A DNA stretch of 17,251 nucleotides from an uncultured Actinomyces sp. (GTDB taxonomy: Bacteria; Actinomycetota; Actinomycetes; Actinomycetales; Actinomycetaceae), in assembly GCA_900541895.1 (NCBI GenBank), contig UWSI01000035.1:1-17251 (forward strand), in the 5' to 3' direction. The notes beneath the pieces were generated by a model. That model worked only from the letters and a program-made list of their open reading frames with translations. It made no database searches and had not been told where the DNA came from. Each line of letters opens with the position of its first letter. Within the stretch, counting starts at the first letter, position 1. The position numbers and the translations under genes were made by a program. Below, in pieces: positions 14,825-17,251 of the stretch.

Positions 14825-15748
14825 ATGACAATCACAGCTGCGGTAGACGGTTCTTCTTTAGGCAACCCCGGACCTGCTGGATGGGCATGGGTAATCTCAG
14901 AGGACTGTTGGGATGCGGGCGGTTGGCCCAGCGGTACCAACAATTTGGGCGAACTCAATGCAGTCCTCGAGCTGCTCAATGCCACCGCTCAAGCCGGTTT
15001 AGCTGACGAAGAGCTCCACATCCTCGCAGACTCTCAGTACGCAATTAATGTGATCTCCAAGTGGTCACCCGGCTGGAAGAAGCGCGGGTGGGTCAAGGCT
15101 GATAAGAAACCCATTAAAAATCTGGAACTCATTCAAGAAATCGACCGCGCTATGCAGGGGCGCACAGTGACCTTCGAGTGGGTGAAGGGCCACGCGGGAC
15201 ATCCGCTCAACGAGCGGGCCGATGACGCAGCACGTTCCTGCGCGGAAGCTTACCGCGATGGTCGCGATATTCCCACGGGGCCGGGGTTCGCTTCACCTGC
15301 GGAAAGCACGGCGACGGAATTCGAACCTTCCACGCCCACAGCTGATGCTGCCTCGGCAGGCAGAGAAATTCTGGGAAACGCAACGGATGTGCAAACGCCG
15401 GAAGAAGCACTCGAACGCCAATTCCTTGAGGCTTGGCTTCGCGCAAACTCTCTTGCCCTCAAAGCGCTCGAAGCCCCCGGCTGCATACGCATCTGGCACA
15501 ACGGTTCTCTTACCCAGGGTTTGGAAGGACGCGCACCCGAGCACGTGAAGGCCTCGAATTTCCAGGTCAGTCGCGTGCAGGGCTCAAGCGACCAACACAA
15601 TACGGCCGCAGGCTATCCGGACACATGGGTCATCACCTACGTTTTGACCTGGACGGGCGGAAAGCTGCGCGAAAGCAGCACCTGGGTTGCGGGGAAGGAG
15701 GGGCCTCGGATCCTCATGCACCAGTCCTCACCAATCTCGGCTCGGTAA
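14825..15748 (+). CDS. rnhA: Ribonuclease HI with an extra C-terminal NTF2-like domain
   Basis: A 307-residue enzyme that degrades RNA in RNA-DNA hybrids. The RNase H fold spans about 1-142, with catalytic Asp8, Glu43, Asp69, His123 and Asp133 in AVDGSS, LGELNA, LADSQY, KGHAGH and ERADDA, and a basic handle WKKRGWVKADKK at 84-95. An acidic, Ala/Pro-rich linker (about 143-190) leads to a domain at about 192-305 whose start (EEALERQFLEAW) and end (RESSTW, ILMHQSSP) resemble DUF4440/SnoaL-type NTF2-fold domains; this second assignment is by pattern. The usual RNase HI is about 155 residues. The ATG has AGAGGA at 14812-14817, 7 nt upstream, overlapping the previous stop. Confidence 0.9.
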   Translation: MTITAAVDGSSLGNPGPAGWAWVISEDCWDAGGWPSGTNNLGELNAVLELLNATAQAGLADEELHILADSQYAINVISKWSPGWKKRGWVKADKKPIKNLELIQEIDRAMQGRTVTFEWVKGHAGHPLNERADDAARSCAEAYRDGRDIPTGPGFASPAESTATEFEPSTPTADAASAGREILGNATDVQTPEEALERQFLEAWLRANSLALKALEAPGCIRIWHNGSLTQGLEGRAPEHVKASNFQVSRVQGSSDQHNTAAGYPDTWVITYVLTWTGGKLRESSTWVAGKEGPRILMHQSSPISAR

Positions 15749-15852
15749 CTCGTATCGCTCAAGAGCTTCAACCTTCCGGGCTAACGGATACATTCTGTTC
15801 CGATTCGCGAACACCGAATGCACGTCCTGTTCCCGCGGCTCAAAATGGGGGA
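15749..15852 (+). other. Short intergenic region with a possible -10 of azlC
   Basis: This 104-bp gap has no evident terminator for the RNase H gene. CAAAAT at 15841-15846 lies 6 nt before the azlC ATG, repeating the layout found at other starts here. The intervening GGGGGA directly touches the start codon, too close for a normal ribosome-binding site. Confidence 0.4.
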
Positions 15853-16602
15853 ATGCCATCCTCAACCCGCGCGGAAATCCTTACCGGAATCCGCATGACC
15901 GCCCCCATTGCGGCGGGCTATATTCCTCTGGGGATTGCATACGGCATTTTGGTCATGCAGCTTGGTATGCCCTGGTGGATGGCACCAGCACTTTCTCTCG
16001 CTGCCTATTCAGGGTCGGCGGAGCTCCTTGTCATTACTTTGGCGGCTTCGTACACCCCCATCGCCGTCATTGCGGTGACGATGCTGCTCGTCAACTTCCG
16101 GCATCTCTTCTACGCGTTTTCCTTCCCTCTCCACCTAGTCGAGGGCAAACTCGCGCGCCTATTTTCCATGTATGCCCTGGTTGATGAGGCCTACGCGATC
16201 ACCGCAGCACGACCCGAAGGCTGGACGAAGCCTCGTCTTCTTGCGATGCAAGCGACCTATCTCGCGACATGGGTGGCCTCAGGATTAATTGGCGTTCTTG
16301 CGGGCTCGTTCATCCCCACTCAGATCCAGGGATTGGATTTTGCCCTCACTGCACTGTTCATTACCTTGACCGTCGATTCAATTCGTTCCCTCAAGGACAT
16401 TCCCTCGGTTGTTTTGGCCGCCGGATCATTCCTCATCGCAATGCTGGTCTGGCCACAACAACGGCTTTTGCTTGCACTGCTACTATTCGTCACTTCTCTT
16501 GTGGTGCGCCATGTGTTCTCAAGAAGACGCGAAGCCTCTTCCAATCCCAGCGCCGATTCAGACCATCAGCTGCACGCGCCGCACACCGGTGAGGAGTCCT
16601 GA
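15853..16602 (+). CDS. AzlC-family branched-chain amino acid exporter, large subunit
   Basis: A 249-residue membrane protein, the larger half of an AzlCD/BrnFE-type exporter of branched-chain amino acids (or methionine). Hydrophobic helices begin at about 19. Family landmarks include PLGIAYG at 25-31, YSGSAELL at 52-59, NFRHLFYA at 81-88, LVDEAYAI at 109-116 and LDFALTALF at 161-169. A short His/Ser-rich hydrophilic tail ends the protein. The ATG places Met1 about 18 residues before the first helix; the longer frame overlaps the RNase H gene. The stop overlaps the next ATG by 1 nt. No Lrp-type regulator is adjacent in the window. Confidence 0.92.
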   Translation: MPSSTRAEILTGIRMTAPIAAGYIPLGIAYGILVMQLGMPWWMAPALSLAAYSGSAELLVITLAASYTPIAVIAVTMLLVNFRHLFYAFSFPLHLVEGKLARLFSMYALVDEAYAITAARPEGWTKPRLLAMQATYLATWVASGLIGVLAGSFIPTQIQGLDFALTALFITLTVDSIRSLKDIPSVVLAAGSFLIAMLVWPQQRLLLALLLFVTSLVVRHVFSRRREASSNPSADSDHQLHAPHTGEES

Positions 16603-16931
16603 TGTCTCACTCACTCCCTTACCTCCTCGGAATCCTCCTGGTCGTCTTCGTCATCGACTTCACTTTGCGAGCACTTCCCTTCAAGATCCTCGAGCCCCTG
16701 CGCGAGTCCAGCTTTGTTCGCAATATGGCTGTGTGGATGCCTCCGGGGATTTTGTTGATCCTTGTTCTGGCAACCCTAAGTGACAGCGCGGGCGCTGCGG
16801 GCTCCCAGTGGTGGGCAGCCATTGTCGCAACCGCCATTACGGTTGTTGTCCATCTAGCAACAAAGCGGCGCCTCCTCTGGAGTGTCGGCTTGGGGACCCT
16901 CAGCTACATCCTCATGCTGAACTTGCTCTAG
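16602..16931 (+). CDS. AzlD-family small subunit of the amino acid exporter
   Basis: A 109-residue membrane protein with about four hydrophobic segments, matching the size and layout of AzlD/BrnE. The landmarks LRALPF at about 22-27 and WMPPGILLIL after a basic segment fit the family. It overlaps azlC by one base (TGATG), a coupled arrangement, and the two would form one exporter in the cytoplasmic membrane. Confidence 0.9.
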   Translation: MSHSLPYLLGILLVVFVIDFTLRALPFKILEPLRESSFVRNMAVWMPPGILLILVLATLSDSAGAAGSQWWAAIVATAITVVVHLATKRRLLWSVGLGTLSYILMLNLL

Positions 16932-17047
16932 AAGCCGTACTTACGGTGCCCACGCCTCGCCCCGCACGCCCCGCCGCGCCGCGTTCGACACCCCAGCCAC
17001 CGCCTCGTCCCGCCCGACCCGTCTCACACGAAGACTCACCCCCCCCT
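16932..17047. other. Gene-free GC-rich stretch with a partial repeat head
   Basis: Right after azlD a weak 5-bp hairpin (CCGTA/TACGG near 16935-16946) may help terminate the transcript. The rest is rich in C and low in complexity. At 17025-17030 the bases CACACG followed by AAG and then ACTC look like the head of a 59-bp element that is not continued. Confidence 0.5.
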
Positions 17048-17106
17048 CCACACGAAGTCGACAAAAGACACAGCTCGTTTCCAGTGACATTCACCAATTT
17101 CGTATG
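17048..17106. repeat. 59-bp inverted-repeat element, copy B
   Basis: Begins CCACACGAAGTC, carries CAAAAGACACAG and ends AATTTCGTATG. The same length as copies A and C. Its CAAAAGACA block (17062-17070) is also the exact reverse complement of TGTCTTTTG at 17105-17113, giving an alternative 9-bp hairpin. Confidence 0.88.
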
Positions 17107-17173
17107 TCTTTTGGCACGGAACAGCAGTACACGGTGTCACGCGCCTTCCCGTCCTGCGCTTAACCGGCTACCT
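17107..17173. other. 67-bp spacer between repeat copies
   Basis: No gene, promoter or further repeat copy is recognisable here. Confidence 0.4.
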
Positions 17174-17232
17174 CCACACGAAGTCAACAAAAGACACAGC
17201 TTATTCCCTGCGACATTTACCGACTTCGTGTG
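17174..17232. repeat. 59-bp inverted-repeat element, copy C
   Basis: Begins CCACACGAAGTC and ends GACTTCGTGTG, so its terminal 11 bp form a perfect inverted repeat, the best of the three copies. It contains the same CAAAAGACACAG block as copy B. Both B and C are preceded by CCT. Confidence 0.88.
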
Positions 17233-17251
17233 ATATTCGGGGAGCGGCAGG

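Overview
The window looks like chromosome from a moderately GC-rich Gram-positive actinobacterium, most likely of the Actinomyces/Schaalia group. This rests on an LPXTG-anchored, isopeptide-type major pilin of about the size of Actinomyces FimA/FimP, an nrdHIE operon with no adjacent nrdF, GTG and TTG starts, and several genes whose -10-like hexamer lies 6-7 nt before the start codon (candidate leaderless transcripts). The genus is inferred, not shown. I see no phage genes, transposase, CRISPR array, tRNA or rRNA; most of the window reads as ordinary chromosome with two repeat-bearing gaps.

Layout. At 5-1600 (minus) lies a fimbrial major subunit; its sortase would be expected just outside the window on the left. 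A gene-free 0.5-kb divergent region follows, holding an AT-rich palindrome, a cluster of six DnaA-box-like 9-mers and a well-formed pair of NrdR boxes. The class Ib ribonucleotide reductase operon nrdH-nrdI-nrdE (2102-4996) comes next, with a terminator-like hairpin between nrdH and nrdI and a terminator after nrdE. The next gap (5056-5324) holds a four-unit GC-rich tandem repeat running directly into a 59-bp inverted-repeat element.

From 5325 to 7602 lie a small proline-rich two-helix membrane protein and a predicted 'ABC-class' ATPase, 4 bp apart. From 7684 to 10967 lie a MacB/LolD-like ATP-binding subunit and an 851-aa FtsX-fold permease with overlapping stop and start, closed by a strong hairpin terminator. 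On the minus strand are a patatin-like hydrolase (11100-11996) and, upstream of it, a GtrA-family membrane protein (12060-12539). Divergent from these is an oligopeptidase B-like S9 peptidase (12630-14813), followed 11 bp later by an RNase HI with an extra C-terminal domain (14825-15748), then an AzlC/AzlD branched-chain amino-acid exporter pair (15853-16931).

The right end (16932-17251) has no gene. It carries two more 59-bp copies of the element seen at 5204, so all three are the same length and share conserved ends: a dispersed repeat family.

The most interesting signals are regulatory and repetitive rather than protein-coding: the DnaA-like cluster next to NrdR boxes upstream of nrdHIE, the nrdH/nrdI hairpin, the 59-bp repeat family with its attached tandem array, and the recurring 'TAnnnT or CAnnnT, 6 nt, start codon' layout.
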